From Akkermansiaceae bacterium (lineage in GTDB: Bacteria > Verrucomicrobiota > Verrucomicrobiia > Verrucomicrobiales > Akkermansiaceae), in contig CAJJBQ010000001.1 of NCBI GenBank assembly GCA_905182405.1, positions 1,364,001 to 1,428,000 on the forward strand: 64,000 nucleotides of DNA, read 5' to 3'. Under the pieces are notes generated by a model that was not told where the DNA came from, did no database searches, and saw nothing but the letters and a program-made list of their open reading frames with translations. Both the position numbers and the translations under genes were made by a program. Shown here piece by piece: positions 51,752 through 60,102 of the stretch; position 1 is the first letter of the stretch; every line of letters starts with the position of its first letter.

Positions 51752-52600
51752 CTATTGAAATTCCCCGGCAAGGGGATCGGGCTCAAGATAACCCAGTTTG
51801 ACCAAAAAATTATCGGCGGCGTTCAACGTGAGCCCGTAGTTCCGCTCGTCCGAATTGTAGTTAAAAAAAGTATGACCAGCGTTCTGGAAGGTCATTAGCT
51901 CGCATTTGTTTCGTTTTCGGGCGTAGCGCTTGCTGAAGCGGATCGAGGATTGGACGGGGACGACCCGGTCGGCGGTGCCATGGAAGATCAAGCAAGGGGG
52001 GAGCTCCTTTTGAGGGAGTTTGGCGTAGGGACTAGTGCTTTTTGCTTCCTTAGGAGTGGAAAAAAGTGCCGATCCCACGCCTTTGGGACCTGTGTCTGTG
52101 ATCGGCCCAAAGAGGATGAGTGCTTGGGGTTTGGGCGAGGGGAATTCTGTGTTCTCGTGCGGATGCAAGGTGGCACAGAGGGCGGCGTGGGCCCCTGCGG
52201 CGGCACCACAGGCGACAATTCGGTTTGGATCGGCCCCTATCTTTGCGGCGTGATAGCGTAAAAAAGAAATGACGGTTTTGGTGTCCATGATGGCTTCTTC
52301 AGGTCCTCCGTCGAACTTCGCCTTGGTGCGATATTCAGCAGTCACCGCGATCATTCCTCGTGAAGCGAAATGATGACAGTGAGGAATAAACTGAGTAGGA
52401 GCGGAGATATCCCAAACGCCACCATGGAAAAACACGATTACGGGACGTTGTTGGGTGGAGTAATCGAAATTTGGAGGAAAGAAAAAATGTGCGTTCAAAT
52501 CTCCCTGCGGCGTCTTTTCATAGACGTAGGTTGTCGCAGATTCGAGCAGTTCCTGGTTGCGCACTTCTCCGATCATTGGAGACTTTGGGATTGGGTTCAT
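51752..52600 (-). CDS. alpha/beta hydrolase-like protein lacking the nucleophile serine
   Basis: About 282 residues from ATG 52600; an upstream in-frame start would overlap the divergent gene. The fold is that of BD-FAE/esterase-type alpha/beta hydrolases: VIVFFHGGVWDISA (oxyanion HGG), the acid in FHGTADRVVPVQSS, and a late histidine in FQNAGHTFFNY. The nucleophile elbow reads VACGAAAGAHAALC, i.e. Gly-Ala-Ala-Ala-Gly where GxSxG is expected, so the catalytic Ser is replaced by Ala. This predicts a non-hydrolytic or altered function. No signal peptide. Confidence 0.82.
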   Translation of the reverse strand: MNPIPKSPMIGEVRNQELLESATTYVYEKTPQGDLNAHFFFPPNFDYSTQQRPVIVFFHGGVWDISAPTQFIPHCHHFASRGMIAVTAEYRTKAKFDGGPEEAIMDTKTVISFLRYHAAKIGADPNRIVACGAAAGAHAALCATLHPHENTEFPSPKPQALILFGPITDTGPKGVGSALFSTPKEAKSTSPYAKLPQKELPPCLIFHGTADRVVPVQSSIRFSKRYARKRNKCELMTFQNAGHTFFNYNSDERNYGLTLNAADNFLVKLGYLEPDPLAGEFQ

Positions 52601-52680
52601 AAGGTGAGTTTTGCTCTGCGACGTATCGAGCGCGAAAGAATATTTTTCCAAAGTAGGCCCATTTTGTCCATAGTTTCTGC

Positions 52681-53574
52681 ATGTTCCGCACACTTTTAAT
52701 ATCTTGCATTTTGATCCAGATGTCCTCCGGGCAAGTTCCGATTGCGAAAAACGACGCCAAACTGGTCCAGCATTTGCGTCAGGTGTATAGCGGCTGGAGG
52801 GCTGCGGTGATTCAAAAAGATGCCGCTTCGTGGCAGCGCTACACGGCCACGAATCAGCTGACTTCGATCAAGAATCGGCTTTGGAGCGAACGCCGTCGTT
52901 TTCCTGAAGCATTTTTTGCGGGGCTTCCCGCGATTCCACCAGATCTTGCGACCTTAAAGGTGCTTCGCTTACGGGTGAAAGGTCCTACGGTGAAAGCTGT
53001 CTATTTTGGAAAGGTCGATTTTGGGGTAGGGGGAAAGCCCAGTGAGAACATTCTTACAATTTCCTATGTTCAGGAGCGTTCGGGTTGGAAATACAACGGT
53101 TCGCAATTCGTGAATCTGAGTGCGCTTCCTGATGTTCGGAAGGAGATTTTGGCGGGAAATTTTAAATATGTCGATCAACCCGATTTTCAGCCAACTGGAA
53201 AAACGGAAAAACCACCCATTGCACTGCGGGGACCCGTGAAGTATATCGCCAAAGCCTACGTGTTTTGCCCTGGTCGGGAAGTTAAACTTCTCGTTAACAA
53301 GATCTCGCCCCACACTTACCAGAACACGAAGCGGGCCGACGTGATTCTCGGAGGCGCGAGCGATGGTAACAACGAAGTCCAGTTTACCGTCAAAGACATC
53401 CCCGGAGGAGATCCGAAAGCGCCAATGACGATCCGGATTTATCTCATGTCAGAAATTCAGGGTCAAAAGCCTATCAAAGCTTTGGAGTATCAGGTTATCG
53501 ATGGCCAAGATCTTGAAAAAAGTGGGATTAAACGCTTCGTCTTGACTCCGAATATCGCCAAAAAACTCCGATGA
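52681..53574 (+). CDS. secreted protein of unknown function
   Basis: 297 residues, not recognised. A signal peptide (MFRTLLISCILIQMSSGQ) is followed by a helical section and two beta-rich regions; the second (after about residue 180, with VKYIAKAYVFCPGREVKLLV) may be a small beta-sandwich. Single cysteine after the signal peptide. Divergent from the Ser-less hydrolase with about 80 bases between starts. About 107 bases upstream of tRNA-Lys. Confidence 0.75.
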   Translation: MFRTLLISCILIQMSSGQVPIAKNDAKLVQHLRQVYSGWRAAVIQKDAASWQRYTATNQLTSIKNRLWSERRRFPEAFFAGLPAIPPDLATLKVLRLRVKGPTVKAVYFGKVDFGVGGKPSENILTISYVQERSGWKYNGSQFVNLSALPDVRKEILAGNFKYVDQPDFQPTGKTEKPPIALRGPVKYIAKAYVFCPGREVKLLVNKISPHTYQNTKRADVILGGASDGNNEVQFTVKDIPGGDPKAPMTIRIYLMSEIQGQKPIKALEYQVIDGQDLEKSGIKRFVLTPNIAKKLR

Positions 53575-53681
53575 GCTTAAAAAAGATGAAGAAAACCTTC
53601 GGGAATTTCTTGCCAATACATCCGGAACGCCTTAATGCTCCGCCACTCCCGCTGCACGGCAGGTTTACAAATCCAACAAAA

Positions 53682-53754
53682 GCGCAGATAGCTCAGTTGG
53701 TAGAGCAGTTGGCTTTTAACCAATTGGTCCTGGGTTCGAGTCCCAGTCTGCGTA
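53682..53754 (+). tRNA. tRNA-Lys(TTT)
   Basis: Complete cloverleaf by eye: 7-bp acceptor stem (gcgcaga / tctgcgt, one G-T pair at the end), D arm gctc ... gagc, anticodon stem gttgg / ccaat with loop cttttaa (anticodon TTT), T arm ctggg ttcgagt cccag, discriminator A at 53754. CCA is not encoded. Variable accessory DNA begins downstream. Confidence 0.95.
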
Positions 53755-53764
53755 CTTTTTCGAT

Positions 53765-53798
53765 AACCCGCTTAATCCTAAAGGATTAAGCGGGTTTC
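53765..53798 (+). terminator. strong hairpin after tRNA-Lys
   Basis: aacccgcttaatcc and ggattaagcgggtt form a perfect 14-bp stem around a short loop, 11 bases after the tRNA. It is followed by a short T run, so it probably ends the tRNA transcript, and its symmetry could serve both strands. Confidence 0.75.
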
Positions 53799-53869
53799 GT
53801 GTTTCCTAGTGGCTGGTAAAAGGTAACATAGTGGTAACAGTTCATTACGTTCAGTTACGTTTTACTTTG

Positions 53870-54333
53870 TGACTGCTCGGTTTTCCCATTGTTGTCGATA
53901 CCGCCAAGGAGTCCATCGCGCTCGGTAGCTTTGATGATCCAAGAGGTGAACCAAATTTCTGATGTGGTCTGTGGATCAGGGCCGGGAATACGGAGGTGAT
54001 CGCAATACCGACCCACTAAATGGTGACTCCGATGGAGATGGCTTCCTGGACGGTTTTGAAGCGGCTAACAAGTCTGCGCCACTGGTCGCTAACTCACAGC
54101 CAAACTTGACCCTAGAAATGGCCCTTTCAGATATTAATGGCCAGCCGGTTCTGAAGTTTAAGACGAGTCCAATCGTCGGAGGACTAATCACGATTGAGCA
54201 GTCATTCGACCTTAAGACCTGGGCGGCCGTTATGTTCTTCAATGGTGAGGGTGTGGCATACGAGACAACCTTAATCCGCCCCCCTGCTGCTAAGAGCGCA
54301 TACCGGCTCAAGGTGCTAGATCAAACCCAATAG
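53870..54333 (+). pseudogene. C-terminal fragment of a thrombospondin-3-repeat surface protein
   Basis: The frame 53962-54333 gives NTDPLNGDSDGDGFLDGFEA, a calcium-binding thrombospondin type 3 repeat, followed by a beta-rich C-terminal module (GGLITIEQSFDLKTWAAVMF) like those in Verrucomicrobia surface proteins. Before 53962 related coding (ESIALGSFDDPRGEPNF) seems to continue in another frame to a stop at about 53960. There is no signal peptide or main body. So this is the tail of a larger gene, probably broken. Confidence 0.5.
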
Positions 54334-54414
54334 AGCGGAGAGATCAGTAGAAGAGGCAGAACAATAACCCTTGCACGCTGTTGAGTGGCTTCCGGTGACA
54401 CAAAGCCGGCCTAA
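54334..54414. other. gap before repeat R1
   Basis: No gene signal on either strand. Confidence 0.4.
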
Positions 54415-54482
54415 TGCTAGAAATTTGCTTTTAGCGGGAGGGCCTTGAAGGCGCCTTTGGACCGGAGCGGAGGGGGACGAAA
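54415..54482 (+). repeat. dispersed ~70-bp repeat, copy R1
   Basis: One of four related sequences in the 54-62 kb region (R1-R4). Conserved parts in order: tgctagnaatttgctttt, cgggagggccttgaag, cgcctttgg, ccggagcgg and a final ggcgaaaggggg. R1 ends at 54482, exactly where the coding homology of the adjacent IS30 transposase stops. Confidence 0.85.
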
Positions 54483-54741
54483 TATGACGAGCTATCCAAT
54501 ATCGCATCGATTATGGCGTGAGATGAGAACTCCTTGCCGTTGTCAAAAGTCAGGGTGTGGAGCTTTGATCGATGGCGAGTCGCCTTTGCGCTTCAAGGTG
54601 GAAATGGTATGTCTCTCTTCGCGGGTCAGGTGGGTGTATTTCATGTGGCACAGGTTCGGTTTTTGTAGGCGGAACCAGTGCTAATAAAATCAGCTCCTGG
54701 CTCGCACTTCAAACCAACCGGTGCACTTCCGGTTTGAATCC
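54483..54741 (-). pseudogene. IS30-family transposase, 5' remnant with internal deletion and left terminal repeat
   Basis: On the minus strand from ATG 54644: MKYTHLTREERHTISTLKR, the IS30 N-terminal helix-turn-helix start, then a jump in another frame to TLTFDNGKEFSSHAIIDAIL and SSYF, the catalytic DDE core, so the central ~200 codons are deleted. The reading ends at repeat R1. Upstream of the ATG, 54723-54741 (gcacttccggtttgaatcc on plus) matches 16 of 19 bases of the end of the 18-kb IS30 remnant, giving the other terminal inverted repeat. Inactive. Confidence 0.88.
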
Positions 54742-54944
54742 AAGCTTTGTTTTAAGGTGTTGGGAAATTATTGTTGTGGTGCTAGATTTGTGGGCTGAAG
54801 TGAAGACGGGTTGAATAATAAAAGAGTGTATTTCTTTGTCTGATGATTCAGATAGCGAAAAGTGAGAGTAGGTGATTCGCATTCATTTTAAAGATCTTCG
54901 TTTTAACTTTTAAATATTTTCACGAAGCTTAAAATTTTGAAGAG
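54742..54944. other. AT-rich upstream region of the 54945 gene
   Basis: No gene signal. AT content rises towards 54900 and likely holds the promoter for the esterase. Confidence 0.4.
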
Positions 54945-56045
54945 ATGAGGGTAATCAAAATCATTCAAAGCCTGTTTTGCTTTTTGTTGCTGGTTTCTGG
55001 TGTGGGAATTGTTCAGGCACAAGAGACTCTAAAAAAAACACTTAATTTAGACGGTCTCGATCGGCAATTCATTGTTTATTTACCCAAGGATTTTACTCAT
55101 ACAGAATCGCTTCCTGTGCTTTTTTGCTTTCACGGTGGAAATGATTCAGCGGAAGGTATGATGCGCTTCACAGCTGATTTTCGCCTTCTTGCAGATGATC
55201 AACGATTTATCGTCGTTTATCCCCAAGGTCTCGTAATCCGTGATGAGAAGGACCCGGAAGGTTCATCTAATTGGAATACCATAGGGCCGTATGACAATGG
55301 CACTGACGATATAGGTTTTACAGGGGCCATGATCGATTTTCTTGAAAAGGATTACTCCGTAAATTCGAGTAGAATCTATGCATGTGGCTTTTCACTAGGG
55401 GGGAATTTCGTATGGGATCTGGCGTGTTACCTTGGCGATCGTTTTGCCGCAGTATCCTCCGTGGCAGCCAGTATGTGGCAGTGGACCCTTGAGGAATGCA
55501 CCAGTAATCATCGCGTAGGAATACTCTCAATCCACGGGACAAATGATTTTTATAATCCTTATAATGGAAACCAATACTCCATTTCGATGAACCAACTCAG
55601 TGAACACTGGATTTTAAAAAATGGAAGTGAAGGGACTCCTGTGACTAGCCAGGTTGCTCCAGGGGTAACCCGTTTTATTTGGAATAAAGGAGACGCTTGC
55701 TATGATGTTATACATTATCGTGTCCAAAACGGAGAACATGTTTGGCCGTCTTTCGCTACACAAGTGATCTGGGATTATGTTTCTCGTTACACCAGCTCAG
55801 GATTACTCGGGTGTATTCCAGTGGATCTGTCTGTAAATTCTTACAACAAAGAAGCTGAGGAGGTCACCATTACCGTGAAAAACCTTCCTGAGGGAAACTT
55901 TGAAATCCGAAGCTCCATGGGTGGCGAGCCCTTTCAACCGATGAGCCCCGGAATCAGTATAAATCAAAACACAGTTTTTCCGCTCACCATTTCTGAGGTC
56001 CGATATGATAAACTCCTCTTGCAGGTCTGGAAAAAGGCTTTGTAG
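54945..56045 (+). CDS. secreted esterase of the LpqC/PHB-depolymerase (CE1-like) type
   Basis: 366 residues. A signal peptide (QSLFCFLLLVSGVGIVQA) is followed by an alpha/beta hydrolase domain. Oxyanion region is LFCFHGGNDS, nucleophile elbow YACGFSLGGNFVW (GxSxG) near residue 150, an Asp in HGTNDFYNPYN, and a His in VQNGEHVWPSF. The C-terminal ~80 residues are a beta-rich add-on (VTITVKNLPEGNFEIRSSMG) like the Por/choice-of-anchor tails of secreted Bacteroidetes/Verrucomicrobia enzymes. Substrates of the family are feruloyl or polyhydroxyalkanoate esters. Lies downstream of an IS30 remnant in the accessory region. Confidence 0.85.
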   Translation: MRVIKIIQSLFCFLLLVSGVGIVQAQETLKKTLNLDGLDRQFIVYLPKDFTHTESLPVLFCFHGGNDSAEGMMRFTADFRLLADDQRFIVVYPQGLVIRDEKDPEGSSNWNTIGPYDNGTDDIGFTGAMIDFLEKDYSVNSSRIYACGFSLGGNFVWDLACYLGDRFAAVSSVAASMWQWTLEECTSNHRVGILSIHGTNDFYNPYNGNQYSISMNQLSEHWILKNGSEGTPVTSQVAPGVTRFIWNKGDACYDVIHYRVQNGEHVWPSFATQVIWDYVSRYTSSGLLGCIPVDLSVNSYNKEAEEVTITVKNLPEGNFEIRSSMGGEPFQPMSPGISINQNTVFPLTISEVRYDKLLLQVWKKAL

Positions 56046-56576
56046 GCAGCCAAGAATCTATTCTATGGGTATTCTTCATAACACTGTATTTTTTACAGAC
56101 CCTTTTTAAAAACAAGGCGATAGCGATCAGTTGCTGAATCTTTGCGTTAGATTGATTGCCAGCAACTTCGTCAGGAGTAAGAGTATGAAAAACCAATCCT
56201 TTAGCTAGGCTTCAAATTGATCAAGGAGCCTCCAACTCCTCCTTGCCCTTCCCAGCTATCCTGACGGCTACTAGCACCGCCACCTCCGAAAGCTCCGTTC
56301 CACCCGCGACGTGGGCTTGCCGGCCTCATCGATGCATCCTAGGCGTTCAAGGATTAACCGATTCCGGATAAGGGACTGTCGTTGATAGCGAGAAGCCTGT
56401 GGAAGCTTCCGCAGTGGGGAAAACCCACTGGCTCACCACCTCGAGCGGTATTCGTCACAACAGTGGGTGCCGCTGGTATAAGAAGAGCAAAGGTAAGGCC
56501 GGGAGCGCGGCTTGCAAGCAGTGTGGAGGTTAATCCCCACTGAAAGCAACTAAGAGCGTTACCCATTCCAAAACCA
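56046..56576. other. non-coding region with no complete gene
   Basis: About 530 bases. The only long open frames are short, lack a start or signal, and show no recognised motif. Ends at repeat R2. Confidence 0.4.
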
Positions 56577-56645
56577 ACCCCCTTTCGCCCCTCCGGTCCA
56601 ATGGCGCTTTATGGCCCTCCCACCAAAAGCAATTTCCTAGCAGTC
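56577..56645 (-). repeat. dispersed ~70-bp repeat, copy R2 (inverted)
   Basis: Same element as R1, R3 and R4, on the opposite strand and the most diverged copy: it lacks about 7 bases in the middle but keeps the ends (aaccccctttcg and ctaggaaattgc... actgctagg). It is followed by a Sel1-like remnant and lies downstream of the TSP3 gene. Confidence 0.8.
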
Positions 56646-56649
56646 CGGG

Positions 56650-56785
56650 ATATGATCGCCTCGCCTGTTGCTGCGTTTTTGGTAGGCTTTATACCTACTA
56701 CGAAAAAGCCCCCTAGCTGGGCATCTGCGACTCCTTGTTCAGCATGCTTTAGCCGCTCTTTAAATTTCTCATCTGAAAAATCAGT
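56650..56785 (-). pseudogene. short remnant resembling a Sel1-repeat protein
   Basis: Directly after the stop of the TSP3 gene and in the same minus-strand frame, the sequence reads SDEKFKERLKHAEQGVADAQ and LGGFF, which fits one Sel1-like helical repeat (A-E-Q-G-x-A-D-A-Q). It has no start or signal peptide and is cut by repeat R2. One repeat is weak evidence. Confidence 0.3.
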
Positions 56786-59083
56786 CTAGTTCTCCTTAAT
56801 GGTGAAAAAGTAAGACCTGGCGTTATTGTCTAATCCAACAAGATTATAGTTCACCTCAACCGTTGTCGTCCCGGCAGTTCCCACCACGGCGTCATCAACT
56901 TCAATTTGACTTATCAGCGGAACACCCAAGCCAGTATCAGCGTAGAGCGCATACGACTTCCCCTCTGAAGAACTAAAAGTCAGACTGACCAGCACATTGC
57001 CAGGCTGAGAAGTATTATCGTATTCGATTTCAATAATCTCAAGTGGTTGCGGTCCTCCCAGGCGGCCAACCGCCCAGTCCAGCGCGTTTCCAAAGAGTTG
57101 CCAGCCATCAGGGGTCAGACTGCGAGCAGTACTATCGGTCCAGGGGAGCATGACCCGACGGGCCGGAGCGGCGTCTCCAGGAACCAATGCTCCGGGGTCA
57201 ACGGCATCAACAACCTCCGCCAGAAAAATCATGGCCTCCCCGTTATCCACATTGTTACCCGCGCTCGTAAGCCCGGCGAACAGCGCGCCCGCGCTCGTGG
57301 TTTGGGGACCTGCAGCATCAAAAAGCACCACTGGGTCAGGAAGACCTTCGGTAATCGGATGACCGGCATGAGCCATTTCTGTTGTGATAATGGACTTGGA
57401 AAGAATCGCGGTAGCCAATCCAAATTCACCAGGTCCATTGTCTGAAATTGCCTCTTCCCAGTTAACAATTGGAACCAACGAATCTTCAAACTTGTCTCTG
57501 ATATCACCGGATCCAGGAGTCGAGGATAGAACCAAGAGATCGTATCCATCCTCATCGGTCTCCAAAGATTCAGGTGCCTCCTTATAGTCGACATTGGAGA
57601 GTCCATACTTATCTTCGATGAATCTAATCACTACCGGATCTGCCCCTGCTGCAGGTCCACCGATAAATAGAACACTTAACCCGGTAGGAGCTCCCGCAGA
57701 ATTATTTGGATCGGTTCCATGAATGTTCACTTCAGCTCCGTCGCGATAGTCATCAGAATCACTATCTTCTAAGAGAGGATCGCTCCCGGTATTTGTCTCA
57801 TCGACGAAGATACCAGTAGCCGTCTCAACTCCGTCAAGTAGTCCGTCCTCGTCAGTATCGGGATTCAGTGGATCCGTTCCCGTATCCGCCAAGCTATTGA
57901 AGCTTCCGTCGTCAGTTTCGGGTCCATCTTTGATCCCGTCTCCATCAGTATCATCCACTTGGGCGTTCGTACCACGAGTAAACTCAGCCAAGTTGTCCGA
58001 GTCGTCATTATCCAAATCAAGTGTCCTATCGTCTAAGAACGGATCTAAAGCGTTCAAGACTTCATAGCCATCGGGAATCGTGTCGGCATCGGTATCCTCT
58101 AATACCGGATTTGTTCCGGTATCAGTAGCGATATCATCAAACGTCCCGTCATTGGTTTCCACCCCATCCCACAACCCGTCCCCATCAGTGTCAACTACGA
58201 GTGGATTGGTTCCGGTGTCTGTCGCCAGATCATCAAATGTTCCGTCATTAGTCTCCACCCCATCCCACAAACCGTCGCCGTCGGTATCATTTACGAGTGG
58301 ACTGGTGCCATTCTCTTGCTCGGCAAAATTATCGGCTCCATCTGCATCAAAGTCATCACCCGGAAGAACATCGGCGAAGCTTGTAAATCCATCTCCTGCG
58401 TCTGCATCGATGATGAGTTGCTCAAAACTATCCCCCAGTGAATCATTATCAGTATCCAAAAAACTTCCTCCAGAAGCATTGATAATAATGGAATCGATAT
58501 CCATGTCCCCCGTCCCCTGGCCCCCACAATACCAGATAAACTCCACAGTCTGATCGGAAAGATTTTGATACTTGGGATCGGTCAAATCGATCAGAACCGT
58601 TGGAAACGCCGGGCGAATCTGACCCACTTCACTAAAAATAATATTGGCGTCAAGGCTGGTTCGGAAGGCGATCCAGCGAATATTGCCAGACCCCGTCGCC
58701 TTACTATAATCAAACTGAACACTTTCGAGATTAATTGGGGCAGCATCGATCGTGATGGAAAAGGAATGAACTCCGTCAACTGGAGGCGCATCACCCACCG
58801 CCGGTGGCGTCGGGCTACTGTTGTTTGGCCCATTGATCTTCCTCACGGGAGCGGAATCCCTGGCGGCATTGGCATTGTTATCTACTCCGAGAATACTTCC
58901 GCCTCCCGAAAAAATCCAATCAGACACCGTGACTCCGTCAGTCAGCTCTAAGTCATCCGGTGTAATATCATCTACTCCAGGACCGTCATCAAAATCGACA
59001 CCCGCGATCGGAACGGCCGAAACCGATGAAGCTAAAATTCCCAATGGAATGAGACTGGTAAGTAAATGAAATTTTTTAGTCAT
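56786..59083 (-). CDS. secreted thrombospondin type 3 repeat protein
   Basis: About 765 residues from ATG 59083 (MTKKFHLLTSLIPLGILASS, signal peptide). The N-terminal half is a beta-rich domain. Residues about 230-470 carry many calcium-binding TSP3 repeats (DTDGDGLWDGVETNDGTFDD, DTDGDGIKDGPETDDGSFNS), with one pair of ~96-base nearly identical units (about 58110-58300). Then a GATase/ThuA-like section (SVLFIGGPAAGADPVVIRFI) and a C-terminal PEP-CTERM-like region without an evident sorting signal. Likely a large surface or secreted protein. An upstream ATG would add 13 residues. Confidence 0.85.
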   Translation of the reverse strand: MTKKFHLLTSLIPLGILASSVSAVPIAGVDFDDGPGVDDITPDDLELTDGVTVSDWIFSGGGSILGVDNNANAARDSAPVRKINGPNNSSPTPPAVGDAPPVDGVHSFSITIDAAPINLESVQFDYSKATGSGNIRWIAFRTSLDANIIFSEVGQIRPAFPTVLIDLTDPKYQNLSDQTVEFIWYCGGQGTGDMDIDSIIINASGGSFLDTDNDSLGDSFEQLIIDADAGDGFTSFADVLPGDDFDADGADNFAEQENGTSPLVNDTDGDGLWDGVETNDGTFDDLATDTGTNPLVVDTDGDGLWDGVETNDGTFDDIATDTGTNPVLEDTDADTIPDGYEVLNALDPFLDDRTLDLDNDDSDNLAEFTRGTNAQVDDTDGDGIKDGPETDDGSFNSLADTGTDPLNPDTDEDGLLDGVETATGIFVDETNTGSDPLLEDSDSDDYRDGAEVNIHGTDPNNSAGAPTGLSVLFIGGPAAGADPVVIRFIEDKYGLSNVDYKEAPESLETDEDGYDLLVLSSTPGSGDIRDKFEDSLVPIVNWEEAISDNGPGEFGLATAILSKSIITTEMAHAGHPITEGLPDPVVLFDAAGPQTTSAGALFAGLTSAGNNVDNGEAMIFLAEVVDAVDPGALVPGDAAPARRVMLPWTDSTARSLTPDGWQLFGNALDWAVGRLGGPQPLEIIEIEYDNTSQPGNVLVSLTFSSSEGKSYALYADTGLGVPLISQIEVDDAVVGTAGTTTVEVNYNLVGLDNNARSYFFTIKEN

Positions 59084-59201
59084 AATAGAAGGACCGATGA
59101 TGATCAAATGAGTTTGATTCACTCAAAAAGAGCGATTGTTGGCAAGGCTCAAAAGGTAACAGCCGCCCAAGGCCATCGTCGATGACGATGGTTTGGTCAC
59201 T
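59084..59201. other. promoter region of the TSP3 gene
   Basis: No coding signal. Probable promoter of the minus-strand TSP3 gene; R3 follows. Confidence 0.4.
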
Positions 59202-59279
59202 GACTGCTAGGAATTTGCTTTTCGCGGGAGGGCCTTGAAGCCGCCTTTGGGCCGGAGCGGAGGGGGCGAAAGGGGGGTG
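59202..59279 (+). repeat. dispersed ~70-bp repeat, copy R3
   Basis: Closely matches R1 and R4: gactgctaggaatttgctttt, cgggagggccttgaag, ccgcctttgg, ccggagcggaggg, cgaaagggggg. It stands alone between the TSP3 gene and an AT-rich spacer. Confidence 0.9.
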
Positions 59280-59874
59280 ACTCTTTTATTCTACTCCATA
59301 AGCCTGTTCGACTATTAATAGAATTAATAACTAAGTAACCCTATAAATATTATAAACTCTATCTTAAGAAGCCCTGTGTTGAATCTTATCGGCGGACTAA
59401 TATTATTAGTCACCTCAGGGCACGAGATTTTTGAGGTTGTTGATGGGCTCAGTAAGGTTGTTATGGACCCGAAAATTAGGGCTTCTCATGGTGTATTCAT
59501 TTATTCAATAATCCATATGCTCAGGGTGATACCTAAATTTCTTGATAGTGCATAATACTTAAATACCTCTTCGAAAGAGAATGTATAAAATTCGCGGTTG
59601 TGTCGCTGGTGATTCTTACCGGTAGTAGTAGTTATTTAAGTTAAAAATAGTTGAGTTTTTAAGGTCATAACCATGAAATCTCAGAAAAGAGACCTCCTCT
59701 GATTTACTAATACTACCGCCCACTCGCAGGCCGCTGTCCTCTCGCCGTATCCCGAACCCCTTTTCGGTGTATCCCGAATCGTGGTTCAGTTTAAGGGATG
59801 AGGAGATCACTCCATCCTGATTCCATCGTTTGGCTAAGTCGATTTGCCTCGTGCCGATCTTCGCGCTCTTCTTC
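59280..59874. other. AT-rich region with no gene
   Basis: About 600 bases, the most AT-rich in the window (near 59300-59660). No convincing open frame. A direct repeat gtatcccgaa occurs twice near 59750-59790. Confidence 0.4.
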
Positions 59875-60102
59875 CGTCGATACATCCGTCTGCCAAACTA
59901 CGACGAGGAAGGTCACAAGACTTGGGGGAATTGGGATGCCACGATTCTCAACGCCTACGGAAACCCGATCAAACACTACGGCGACTTCGATGTGTCGTTG
60001 AAGGTGGACCAGGAAGAGGCGAACATTGAACATCTCACACCTAGTTCTGGCGGTCTGGTTGCGGGCGAGATCTTTCAGCGGGTCTTGGCCTCGAATATTT
60101 GA
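59875..60102 (+). pseudogene. C-terminal fragment of a DUF1552 protein
   Basis: The frame reads RYIRLPNYDEEGHKTWGNWD and NAYGNPIKHYGDFDVSLKVD, which resembles the C-terminus of Verrucomicrobia DUF1552 proteins (secreted, often beside DUF1592/cytochrome genes). The N-terminal ~400 residues are absent, and the end (ASNI) overlaps the convergent hydrolase. So only the 3' end of a former gene remains. Confidence 0.5.

Noticed and set aside
53800..53960. Integrase remnant after tRNA-Lys
   Set aside because: The DNA has phrases such as ggtaacatagtggtaaca that suggest a phage-type junction, but no integrase motif can be read.
56354..56566. Minus-strand ORF with a hydrophobic start between the esterase and R2
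   Set aside because: Seventy residues without a motif or a ribosome site, in a region of broken genes.
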